A program made the translations under genes and the position numbers. A stretch of DNA of 64,000 nucleotides from Alteromonas sp. MMG017. Lineage in GTDB: Bacteria; Pseudomonadota; Gammaproteobacteria; Enterobacterales; Alteromonadaceae. Below the pieces are notes generated by a model. It worked only from the letters and a program-made list of their open reading frames with translations. It did not search any database and was not told the origin of the DNA. This document shows positions 57,357-64,000 of the stretch, in pieces (position 1 is the stretch's first letter; each line of letters begins with the position of its first letter). The DNA lies in the NCBI RefSeq assembly GCF_018100795.1, contig NZ_JAGJDY010000014.1, forward strand, positions 1 to 64,000, written 5' to 3'.

Positions 57357-57367
57357 AGATAGTCTCC

Positions 57368-57925
57368 TTAGTTAACGGAATTTTTTCCCGGTAGAATTTT
57401 GTCTTTCAGTTCTAACATACGGCCAACACCCGAGCCGAGTTTCATCAAGGTGTTAAGTTTATCTGGCCCCAAATTCTGAAGCTCCTGTGACCACGCAGTA
57501 ACCGACTCTAATAAGTCGTGAATTTCATTCAGCTTATCTTGAGCGTTTGCTTCAGTTTTGTTGGCGGGAGTGTCTAGTAATAAATCCCGCAATAAACTCA
57601 TGGTAGGATCTATTTCGCGCTTGCGGCGCTCTTCAAATACGCGGTTGGCAAGCGTCCAAATATCTCCGCCAGCTATAAAGAACTCTTTTCGTTCACCAGG
57701 AACAAGGTGTTGTTTTACCAAGCGCCACGACTGTAGCTCCTTCAACCCCATGCTGGTGTTGCCGCGAGATATATTGAGCGCGTCGGCAATTTCTTGTGCT
57801 GAAATGGGCTCATCAGCAAGTACAATAAGCGCCAAAATTTGGCCCACAGTGCGATTAAAGCCCCAACGACTGCCCATTTCACCGAAGTGCATAACCGCAG
57901 AAGTAATAAGTGGTGTCATTTTCAT
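57368..57925 (-). CDS. GbsR/MarR-type regulator of the bd oxidase operon
   Basis: A 186-residue winged-helix regulator of the GbsR-type MarR branch (HTH at about 35-85, ISAQEIADALNISRGNTSMGLKEL), followed by a helical dimerisation part. I start at ATG 57925 (MKMTPL), which has AGG seven bases upstream; an in-frame TTG at 57991 would run back through the palindrome and FNR-type box. It is the first gene of the operon and probably binds the palindrome just upstream of itself. Confidence 0.85.
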   Translation of the reverse strand: MKMTPLITSAVMHFGEMGSRWGFNRTVGQILALIVLADEPISAQEIADALNISRGNTSMGLKELQSWRLVKQHLVPGERKEFFIAGGDIWTLANRVFEERRKREIDPTMSLLRDLLLDTPANKTEANAQDKLNEIHDLLESVTAWSQELQNLGPDKLNTLMKLGSGVGRMLELKDKILPGKNSVN

Positions 57926-57940
57926 ATCTATACCTGCTGA

Positions 57941-57962
57941 ACTTTCAGAAATTACTGAAAGT
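57941..57962 (-). promoter_or_regulatory. Palindromic operator before the cyd regulator gene
   Basis: ACTTTCAG and CTGAAAGT face each other across six bases, a perfect inverted repeat ending 15 bases upstream of the regulator ATG. It would overlap the -10 and start site expected for an FNR-activated promoter. It is a good candidate site for the GbsR/MarR regulator itself. Confidence 0.65.
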
Positions 57963-57974
57963 TTATGCCGAAGT

Positions 57975-57988
57975 TTGATTGAGATCAA
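57975..57988 (-). promoter_or_regulatory. FNR-type box of the cyd operon
   Basis: TTGAT-TGAG-ATCAA is a perfect match to the FNR consensus TTGAT-N4-ATCAA. It lies 50-63 bases upstream of the regulator ATG. Oxygen-dependent control of a bd oxidase is expected, since low oxygen favours this high-affinity enzyme. Confidence 0.85.
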
Positions 57989-58294
57989 CAAGTATCAGAT
58001 GAAAATTATGTTAGGAGGAGCACGAAAACGCTTAAATGAGCAGTTGGATCTTATTTACATAATATGAAGCTCATTGGTCTTTATCGGATTAATGACTTAC
58101 CGCGAAAGATGCAACGCAAACTAACTGGCAACACTATTCTAGCAATCGTAAAATTAAGAATGAATTCAGTCTAAACTTTACGTTTCGATAAGTTGTTAAG
58201 TGTAAAATATAGATGCTATAAATAACCTAGAGTTAAATAGGAAATGCGATGTTGAGGCTTATGGCTCTTCCTCGCTAAAAATTAGGGATAAATT

Positions 58295-59323
58295 TTGAAG
58301 GTATTTTCTGCGTTATTATGCGTGTCATTGATAATGGTAAGCGCTTCCTCTTTTGGCAGCAGCAAAAAAGTTAAAGCCGCCAAATTAATAAAAAATGCTA
58401 ATACAATGGAGGATGCCTTCACTTCTCGCGGTGGTATGGAAGGTTGGACAAGAGTTTCATTCATAATAGATACAGACGGAACAACGAAAGATATCGTTGT
58501 TTTTGATTATTCAGGTAAAGACAGGTATGTGAAAAAAAGCACTAAACTAGTTCAAAACCTACAATATTCCCCCGCATTAATTAATGAAAAACCGGTAACC
58601 AGTGCTCAAACCTTGTTTGTTAAACACACTTACTCACAGGCTGGTCATAGCGAAGGTAGTGTCACGCCTGCCTTTGCAAAAGAATACCAAGCTATAATAG
58701 ACGCACTTACTAGCCCTTCCGCGAATATGACCAGCATAAAAGCATCCATAGACGAATTGGTAGAAGATCATACTAAGAATTTAAATGAGCATGCTTTAGC
58801 TGCGTGGTTAAAATCTATCTATTATTATAAGAATGAAGATTTTTTAGAATATATGCGCCAATCTCAAATTACGGTAGATTTATACGAATACCTACCTGTC
58901 GCAATATTGGCTAAATCTACGGTGAACCTTTTTCAGTCACAGCTTTACTACGGTAATTTCAATGGTGCCTCTGAAACCCTTGCGCGTATGGGAAGTGTTG
59001 ATGGCCTCAATTTATCTCAACAAACCCATCAACAATTTGCCGACGCGCTTAAGGCTTCTAAGGCGACTGAATCATCAAATGTTACTAAAGGTCAGCTCAG
59101 TAGTTTAGGCGCGTGGTCTCAAGCTTATGAGTTCTCAACATTCAAAGTTGACGTTTCTCAAGGGAGTGTTGATTCAGTGGAACTTAGATGTAACGACTAT
59201 CAACAAAAATATGTAGAAGGTTGGGAGAACCAAATAGATTTTCCGGCGCAAACTTCTAATTGTATTTTGTTAATCAGAGGGGATGCGGGCGCAACATTTG
59301 ATATTCTTGAAATTACGAGTTGA
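58295..59323 (+). CDS. Secreted protein with TonB C-terminal-like domain
   Basis: A 342-residue exported protein. It appears to start at TTG 58295 (AGGG seven bases before), since this gives a full signal peptide (FSALLCVSLIMVSASSFG). Residues about 45-112 resemble the TonB C-terminal fold (RVSFIIDTDGTTKDIVVFDYSG, then LQYSPALINEKPV). Here the fold is near the N-terminus and there is no membrane anchor or Pro-rich linker, so it is not an energy transducer. The remaining ~230 residues look helical and TPR-like, then end in a beta-rich part. Function unknown. Confidence 0.75.
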   Translation: MKVFSALLCVSLIMVSASSFGSSKKVKAAKLIKNANTMEDAFTSRGGMEGWTRVSFIIDTDGTTKDIVVFDYSGKDRYVKKSTKLVQNLQYSPALINEKPVTSAQTLFVKHTYSQAGHSEGSVTPAFAKEYQAIIDALTSPSANMTSIKASIDELVEDHTKNLNEHALAAWLKSIYYYKNEDFLEYMRQSQITVDLYEYLPVAILAKSTVNLFQSQLYYGNFNGASETLARMGSVDGLNLSQQTHQQFADALKASKATESSNVTKGQLSSLGAWSQAYEFSTFKVDVSQGSVDSVELRCNDYQQKYVEGWENQIDFPAQTSNCILLIRGDAGATFDILEITS

Positions 59324-59406
59324 ATAATCACGAAAGCGAGCGCTGATACGCACATCGATTGATTACAATGCCGCTCTTCTCAAGTGCGAGTACAAGGCGC
59401 TGTCAA

Positions 59407-59458
59407 AGCGGCTAATGAAAGCGGCTAATGAGAGCGGCTAATGAGAGCGGCTAAATAG
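59407..59458. repeat. 13-bp tandem repeat, four units
   Basis: Four units of AGCGGCTAATGAG (units 1 and 4 with changes) lie between two convergent genes. They are noncoding and just before the stop of the minus-strand gene at 59472. Confidence 0.85.
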
Positions 59459-59471
59459 AGCAGCGAAAGAG

Positions 59472-60455
59472 CTACCAACGTCTAATCATGGTTTTATAAA
59501 CATCAGGGTCGAGTAGGCTTTCTCGCTGGCTTTTTACGCCATTAAGCATAGCCATTGCATCAGCTTTAGACTCATACGTGATGCCATCAATGACGTAAAC
59601 ACTGTTATCGCCAGGTAATGCTTTATCTAATGGGTAGGCAATAGGTGTATCTGCTGCCACAAGGCTCACGCTAGTTTCACCAATATAGTCAGCGATACCA
59701 TCGTTATTTATATCTTTGGAAAGCCACGGTAGCCCTAGAATTCTATTGTAACTGCCGTCCTGCTGCATAACTTGAATCGTTTGTTCAAACGCGTCAATAG
59801 TGGCCTTAGCATTCGGTGTATTGTCGCCAAGCGCCAATGAAAAACCTGCGTTCATTAATGCTGCTGAAGACACGTGTAAAAGTTCTTCGCCGTCTTTTTC
59901 AAGCAGCAAGTTAAATTCTTCAATAAGTAATCGGGTAGTAATTAAATACGGGGCTCTATCGTCGGCTAGCTGCTTAAAAGCGTCGAATGTACTGGGGTTG
60001 CGAGACCATTTCACTTCTTTTAGTAAACGAAATTCTGGAGTATTCGCAAAACGGTTTTCTATTGCCACGCGACTGTCTTTTAAATGCGGTATTAGCATTA
60101 TTTCTTCAACATCATATTTTTTGCCAGTGGCATATAGGTATATGGGCAAATAGGGGGCAGATAGGGTAATGGCGTTTTTTCTTTCGCCTAAGTCTATATA
60201 CGCGAACTCGCCATCCACCTTACCAGAGCGAACCGCGCTACCTAAGAAGGCGTCGCGCATAACTTGAAGCTCTAGGTCGGTTTGCATTCGCGAGAACGCC
60301 GCTTCAACGATAGACGTCAGTCTTGAAGGTTCGCCCTCATCGCTTACGTAAGTTTCAAATGGTGCTGCGGCAAGTGTGACACTATTTGCCTTTAACGGCG
60401 CCACAACAATGATAAAACTTAATAAAGCGATGACTCTCACCAACACGGGCGACAT
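59472..60455 (-). CDS. Solute-binding-like periplasmic protein
   Basis: A 327-residue exported protein with a signal peptide ending near residue 23 and a family 3 solute-binding-like fold (AAPFETYVSDEG, then AFLGSAVRSGKVDGEF). Near residue 248 it holds DINNDGIAD, which matches the calcium-loop pattern D-x-N-x-D-G-x-x-D. No permease or ATPase is nearby, so it is either an orphan binding protein or a sensor partner. A short C-terminal tail follows the loop. Confidence 0.75.
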   Translation of the reverse strand: MSPVLVRVIALLSFIIVVAPLKANSVTLAAAPFETYVSDEGEPSRLTSIVEAAFSRMQTDLELQVMRDAFLGSAVRSGKVDGEFAYIDLGERKNAITLSAPYLPIYLYATGKKYDVEEIMLIPHLKDSRVAIENRFANTPEFRLLKEVKWSRNPSTFDAFKQLADDRAPYLITTRLLIEEFNLLLEKDGEELLHVSSAALMNAGFSLALGDNTPNAKATIDAFEQTIQVMQQDGSYNRILGLPWLSKDINNDGIADYIGETSVSLVAADTPIAYPLDKALPGDNSVYVIDGITYESKADAMAMLNGVKSQRESLLDPDVYKTMIRRW

Positions 60456-60513
60456 CTCCTAAACAACGTTATTATTATCTATTGGCGCTATTACTCTTTA
60501 GCAAGTATAGCCG

Positions 60514-61908
60514 TTACTGGCCAAAACTGCCTGCAGCGCCTGGGAATACAACTGGGCTTTCAATACCATCGTTGTTCACGCTGGCCACCCCGAAAAAGTA
60601 GTTATCAATCACTACGTTTTTCAACGTGGCTTCGTTCACCTTACCAACAAACTTACTGAATTCCCACTGCGGTGCATCGGTATGACGCCAGTAAACTTTG
60701 TAGCCTGCCAGCTGTGGATTTTGTGCTGAATCTGCCGCTTCCCACATTAGTGTAGTAGAGGGCTGAACGGCGCCTTTAATGGTGACCTTAGCAGGCGGGT
60801 TCGGTGCCCAAGCCATAGCCGCTAGCGATACTGCGTTTAAGCCAGTAAGCTTGGCTGCGTAGTCAAAATTCACACCATCTAAGGTATCGCCATATTTGAT
60901 ACCGTCTTCTACTCTAAGGTCTTGGTGCTGACGGGTGTAGTTTTCATTGGTTTCCATAATACGAATACCAGGAAAACCTAAATCGTTGAAAGGGCGATGA
61001 TGTCCACCACGACCAAATCGATCTAGTCGATAAATAACCATGGTGTCTAGATTCTCGATGTATTGGTCGGCAATGTTATCGATGTATCTTGCTAAGTTTC
61101 TGCTTGGTGAATCTACTTCGCCACCGGTGAAGCGGCGGGTGCGTGCTTCATCTGGGGTTTCGGTTACTCGCGTGCCTTCTGCAAATATACGAGCCGTAGT
61201 ATTGTTGATAACGCCGTTAACGCCTTCAATGTTGCCAATCATGTCATTGTTCAATACGGCTTTTAATCGCCAGCCGTCTTTTTGTGCTTGGTTTGCCATA
61301 ATACGCCCACCAAACAAGCCTTGTTCTTCCCCTGCTAGCGCGGCGTACACAATGCTGCCGTTAAATGTATATTTCGATAATATGCGTGCGGCTTCCAGTG
61401 TACCAGCTACCCCAGACGCATTGTCGTTTGCGCCAGGTGAGTCTGATGTAAAGTCCATCACATCAGATACGCGAGAATCGATATCACCCGACATCATGAC
61501 GTAGCGTTCTGGATCGGTACTGCCACGTTGAATAGCAATAACGCTTACCACGTCGACAGGGTCAGGAATGCGCTTTTCCCCGCTAATGATTTCAGACTGA
61601 AAGTATACTTCTAAGCAACCGCCACACTCAGCTGATATTTTTTCAAACTCAGCCTTAATCCAGCGCCTTGCTGCCCCAATGCCGCGGGTATCTGATTTGG
61701 TTTCAGATAAGGTATGTCGCGTACCAAAATTCACCAGTGTGGTGATATCGTTTTCAATTCGTTTTGGGGAAATGTCTTCGGCAATGTTATACAAGGATTG
61801 TTGCTGCGCACTTTGCGCCTGCGCGTTAAATGCAAATGTAAGAGGGAGTGCAGCTAACGCTGAAATTTTTACGAATGTAGGAATGCTTTTTATCATTGTT
61901 TTCTCCAT
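60514..61908 (-). CDS. Secreted M28-family metallopeptidase
   Basis: A 464-residue exported protein: signal peptide to about residue 31, an M28 zinc-peptidase domain (about 60-370) and a fibronectin-III-like end (about 372-460). Metal-site motifs are GANDNASG (Asp), AGEEQG (Glu pair), NNDMIG (Asp) and a late His (RQHQD). The first ligand position, usually His in GHIDSR-type motifs, reads GDIDSR here. The enzyme may still bind metal through Asp or may be weakened. It probably clips N-terminal residues from extracellular peptides. Confidence 0.88.
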   Translation of the reverse strand: MEKTMIKSIPTFVKISALAALPLTFAFNAQAQSAQQQSLYNIAEDISPKRIENDITTLVNFGTRHTLSETKSDTRGIGAARRWIKAEFEKISAECGGCLEVYFQSEIISGEKRIPDPVDVVSVIAIQRGSTDPERYVMMSGDIDSRVSDVMDFTSDSPGANDNASGVAGTLEAARILSKYTFNGSIVYAALAGEEQGLFGGRIMANQAQKDGWRLKAVLNNDMIGNIEGVNGVINNTTARIFAEGTRVTETPDEARTRRFTGGEVDSPSRNLARYIDNIADQYIENLDTMVIYRLDRFGRGGHHRPFNDLGFPGIRIMETNENYTRQHQDLRVEDGIKYGDTLDGVNFDYAAKLTGLNAVSLAAMAWAPNPPAKVTIKGAVQPSTTLMWEAADSAQNPQLAGYKVYWRHTDAPQWEFSKFVGKVNEATLKNVVIDNYFFGVASVNNDGIESPVVFPGAAGSFGQ

Positions 61909-62000
61909 ATCTTTTTTACCACCATACTGGATACGAGAGAAAGCAACAAATGGGGTTAACGTGTGGAGAAGTTAATGGTCGAATTAAAAGGTGTATTAAG

Positions 62001-62027
62001 AATAGCCTCTTCAAAAAAGAGGCTATT
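62001..62027 (-). terminator. Stem-loop after the acidic lipoprotein gene
   Basis: AATAGCCTCTT pairs with AAGAGGCTATT around five bases, 26 bases beyond the stop at 62053. The T-run on the minus strand is short, so the terminator strength is uncertain. Confidence 0.6.
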
Positions 62028-62052
62028 TGCAAAGGTGAAAGTAAGTTGCTAA

Positions 62053-63411
62053 CTATCTGGCTATATAAAGTGCACCAAATGAAGAATTACTCCAATCAGA
62101 TAAAGACTCAAGATAATCTGTTGTATCTAGTACGTCCTCTGCTCGCAGATACAGGAAGCCATTCTCTATTTCCTGTGTTACGTCTAAATCTAGTTCGAAA
62201 GGTAAAACAACATCATCAAAATTCAGCGTTTCAAGAATGCTCATTGAACCTTGAGCGGGAGTGGTTAAACTGAAAGTGAACTCTTCATATGAGGCGAAAT
62301 AAAAGTAAATATTGTCGGCTCCGGTATTTGAGAAATCATAATCGTCGCCTGAAAGCATATCTTGAGCGGCTTCAAGGAATGGGGTTGGTTCCATCACGGT
62401 AAAATCGACGACGCCTGAATAATCTGAATCAACCGAAACCCCAGACACCATGTCCATCCAAACGAAACCTTCTATGTCATCAAAAAGTATCTCATCATAG
62501 GTTGTTTCTTGAAATGTAAGATAGGTTTCCAAGTTTTCGCTTTCGCTGTAAATAGGTAAACTTTGCGGTAAAAAGGCGAGTGAGTCAGCGCCTGTATAAA
62601 AATTAAAAGAGTGCAAATCTTCAATCTGGCTAGAACTTGATACGCGGTAATCGCTTTCGGTAAATACAGGTGTATTGGTGACTAAGTAGGGAACGTTCGA
62701 ATTAAGGTGTGCATCTGATAGTGAAATAATATGGGTACTATCAAAGTCGTAGTCTGATAGCTGGGTACTGTACACCTCTATGTCTTGGTACGGCTGGCCG
62801 TTATGGGGAGTTGAAATAACCAATGCTAAACTAGGCCATTCGCCATTAACCGCTCTACATACTTCGGCTTCAGCTACTTCGTCAATGCCATAAGAATACG
62901 TTTGCTCATTGCTATTAGCCGCAGACGCACGCACACTTACATTATCTGATACCGTAAATTCACTGATATCAAAAGTGACACTCTCGCATTCACATTCAGT
63001 CACATTATCTTCGGCACCTGGAAAGGAGGTCATATTAAGAATTTTATCGGCGGTAACCGACACGTAGGTTTTTACTTCAGGAAAGCGACCACTGTCGCCG
63101 ATTGAGAAAGTAATTGAGCTGAAAGTGGCTACATCACCATAGTCTATCGCAATATCGCCATTTTCATCGGCTTCATAGACTTCTACAGCGTCGCCTGATG
63201 CATCATGCCGTACGATAACAGCTTCAGGTTGGGGAGTAATAGTGCCGCACTTCGATGTGTAAGATGCGTTAACAATATATTCAAATGATGAGTTTCCGCC
63301 ACCAGAGCCGCCAGATGGAGGCGTTTGAGTGTCAGGGGTGCTATCGCTGCCACCGCAGCCAATTAAACCCAGGGCTATTGAAGTAACAAGAATATTTTTG
63401 GTGTTAAGCAT
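62053..63411 (-). CDS. Acidic secreted lipoprotein, unknown function
   Basis: A 452-residue lipoprotein with lipobox LIGC at about residue 19, followed by a Gly/Ser/Pro-rich linker (about 20-45). The rest is strongly acidic and beta-rich in appearance, with Cys residues at about 55 and in CECES. This is typical of surface-exposed proteins in Alteromonadales, but I recognise no family. It lies upstream of the M28 peptidase in the same direction after a gap of about 145 bases. Confidence 0.7.
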   Translation of the reverse strand: MLNTKNILVTSIALGLIGCGGSDSTPDTQTPPSGGSGGGNSSFEYIVNASYTSKCGTITPQPEAVIVRHDASGDAVEVYEADENGDIAIDYGDVATFSSITFSIGDSGRFPEVKTYVSVTADKILNMTSFPGAEDNVTECECESVTFDISEFTVSDNVSVRASAANSNEQTYSYGIDEVAEAEVCRAVNGEWPSLALVISTPHNGQPYQDIEVYSTQLSDYDFDSTHIISLSDAHLNSNVPYLVTNTPVFTESDYRVSSSSQIEDLHSFNFYTGADSLAFLPQSLPIYSESENLETYLTFQETTYDEILFDDIEGFVWMDMVSGVSVDSDYSGVVDFTVMEPTPFLEAAQDMLSGDDYDFSNTGADNIYFYFASYEEFTFSLTTPAQGSMSILETLNFDDVVLPFELDLDVTQEIENGFLYLRAEDVLDTTDYLESLSDWSNSSFGALYIAR

Positions 63412-63656
63412 GGTTTACTCCTACATACGTCAAGAAAGGCGCAAGCAAAAGCAAAGGCAAAAAACGCAAGTAACTCAAATAACTAAAGCGCCAATGCTTC
63501 CTGCTAGGCCAAAAGGGCTATCCCGCCCTTAAGATTACCAATAATAACAAAGCAGCCATTGGGGAGGCTCTCAACACTTTGTTATTTGAAGAATTAACAC
63601 TCTAGCTATTTAGAAGTAGAATCACCATTTTTAAATGTAACAACATGTACGTTTAT
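63412..63656. other. Intergenic region before fre
   Basis: A 245-bp gap between the lipoprotein gene start and the fre stop. It has a small GGGCTAT...GCCC-type hairpin near 63509-63528. No protein-like frame was seen. Confidence 0.35.
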
Positions 63657-64000
63657 TTAGATAAACGCGAAGGCATCGCCAAATAGGTTTTCTACTTTTA
63701 GGCCGCTAACGGTAAAGTCTTCACGCACAGTCTTGGCCATTTCAAAACGTCCAGCGACATACACTTGCATGTGTTCGAAATCCGTATGGTCGGCCAATAC
63801 AGCATGGTGAACCCATCCTGTTCTACCTTTCCAGTCGTCTTCGGCAAATTCAACCACAGGAACAAACGTAAAGTTATCGTGCTTGGCCGCGAGTGCATCT
63901 AACGCTTCTGATAAATATAAATCACCGGCATGACGGCCACCCCAATAAAGAGTAATAGGCGTTTTATCGCCACTGTGCAGGTGCTGCTGTAATATAGAAT
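63657..64000 (-). CDS. fre: NAD(P)H-flavin reductase, partial (3' end of gene)
   Basis: The minus frame is open to the window edge. The visible C-terminal part (about 114 residues) reads HSGDKTPITLYWGGR, WKGRTGWVHHAVL, YVAGRFEMAKTVRE and ends LFGDAFAFI, which matches E. coli Fre closely. This enzyme reduces free flavins with NAD(P)H; it is used in several redox systems. The N-terminus and the flavin-binding half lie beyond the window. Confidence 0.93.
   Translation of the reverse strand, partial: SILQQHLHSGDKTPITLYWGGRHAGDLYLSEALDALAAKHDNFTFVPVVEFAEDDWKGRTGWVHHAVLADHTDFEHMQVYVAGRFEMAKTVREDFTVSGLKVENLFGDAFAFI

Larger units (their letters stand above)
57926..58294. other. Divergent region between cyd operon and TonB-fold gene
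   Basis: A 369-bp gap. Its cyd side holds a perfect palindrome and an FNR-type box. The remaining roughly 300 bases are AT-rich, with no recognised site or gene. Confidence 0.5.

Overview
The window looks like a chromosomal segment of a marine gammaproteobacterium of the Alteromonadaceae, most likely Alteromonas. This rests on protein resemblance (RpoH, FtsY/E/X, MetJ, PriA, HslUV, UbiE/J/B, CydAB), moderate GC and gene order; no rRNA or tRNA gene was seen to confirm it. The coding layout is dense, with about fifty genes on both strands.

Region 1 (1-14.4 kb) is mostly core: a small HTH protein, yhgN and yjaG, then rsmD divergent from ftsY-ftsE-ftsX. Two tandem EAL-HDOD paralogues separate ftsX from rpoH. 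A yiiD-type gene, dtd and pip follow, then a small membrane protein with a DUF2959 lipoprotein, and yihY.

Region 2 (14.5-23.8 kb) holds metF and metJ, divergent around two pairs of MetJ boxes, a short malic enzyme, a conserved hypothetical beside a 16-bp minisatellite, rpmE, priA, ftsN, and hslVU behind a near-consensus sigma-32 promoter.

Region 3 (23.8-28.8 kb, minus strand) is the most interesting accessory block. It is a compact five-gene RiPP cluster: an HlyD-type adaptor, a C39-peptidase ABC exporter, a small LuxR-type regulator, a 74-residue precursor with a double-glycine leader, and one ATP-grasp enzyme with graspetide-synthetase features. It has no microviridin/marinostatin core motif, so its product may be new. 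A hairpin between precursor and enzyme genes could set their ratio.

Region 4 (29.2-38.8 kb) has an isolated class I HMG-CoA reductase, a roughly 600-bp array of palindromic ~150-bp repeats, a TolB-propeller amidohydrolase, a molybdopterin oxidoreductase and glutathione reductase.

Region 5 (38.9-43.5 kb, minus strand) is a four-gene signalling operon: HTH-receiver protein, PhnD-like binding protein, histidine kinase, and a response regulator with a degenerate HD-GYP domain.

Region 6 (43.8-54.7 kb) carries prlC, a methyladenine glycosylase, ubiE-ubiJ-ubiB, a cold-shock gene with a long leader, a secreted hypothetical, a cysteine-synthase-like gene divergent from a DecR-like regulator, a chemoreceptor and a 54-residue basic protein.

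Region 7 (54.9-64 kb) has cydAB behind a GbsR/MarR-type regulator with a perfect FNR-type box and an adjacent palindrome, then a run of secreted proteins (TonB-fold protein, solute-binding-like protein, M28 peptidase with an altered metal ligand, acidic lipoprotein), and the 3' end of a fre-like flavin reductase cut by the window edge.
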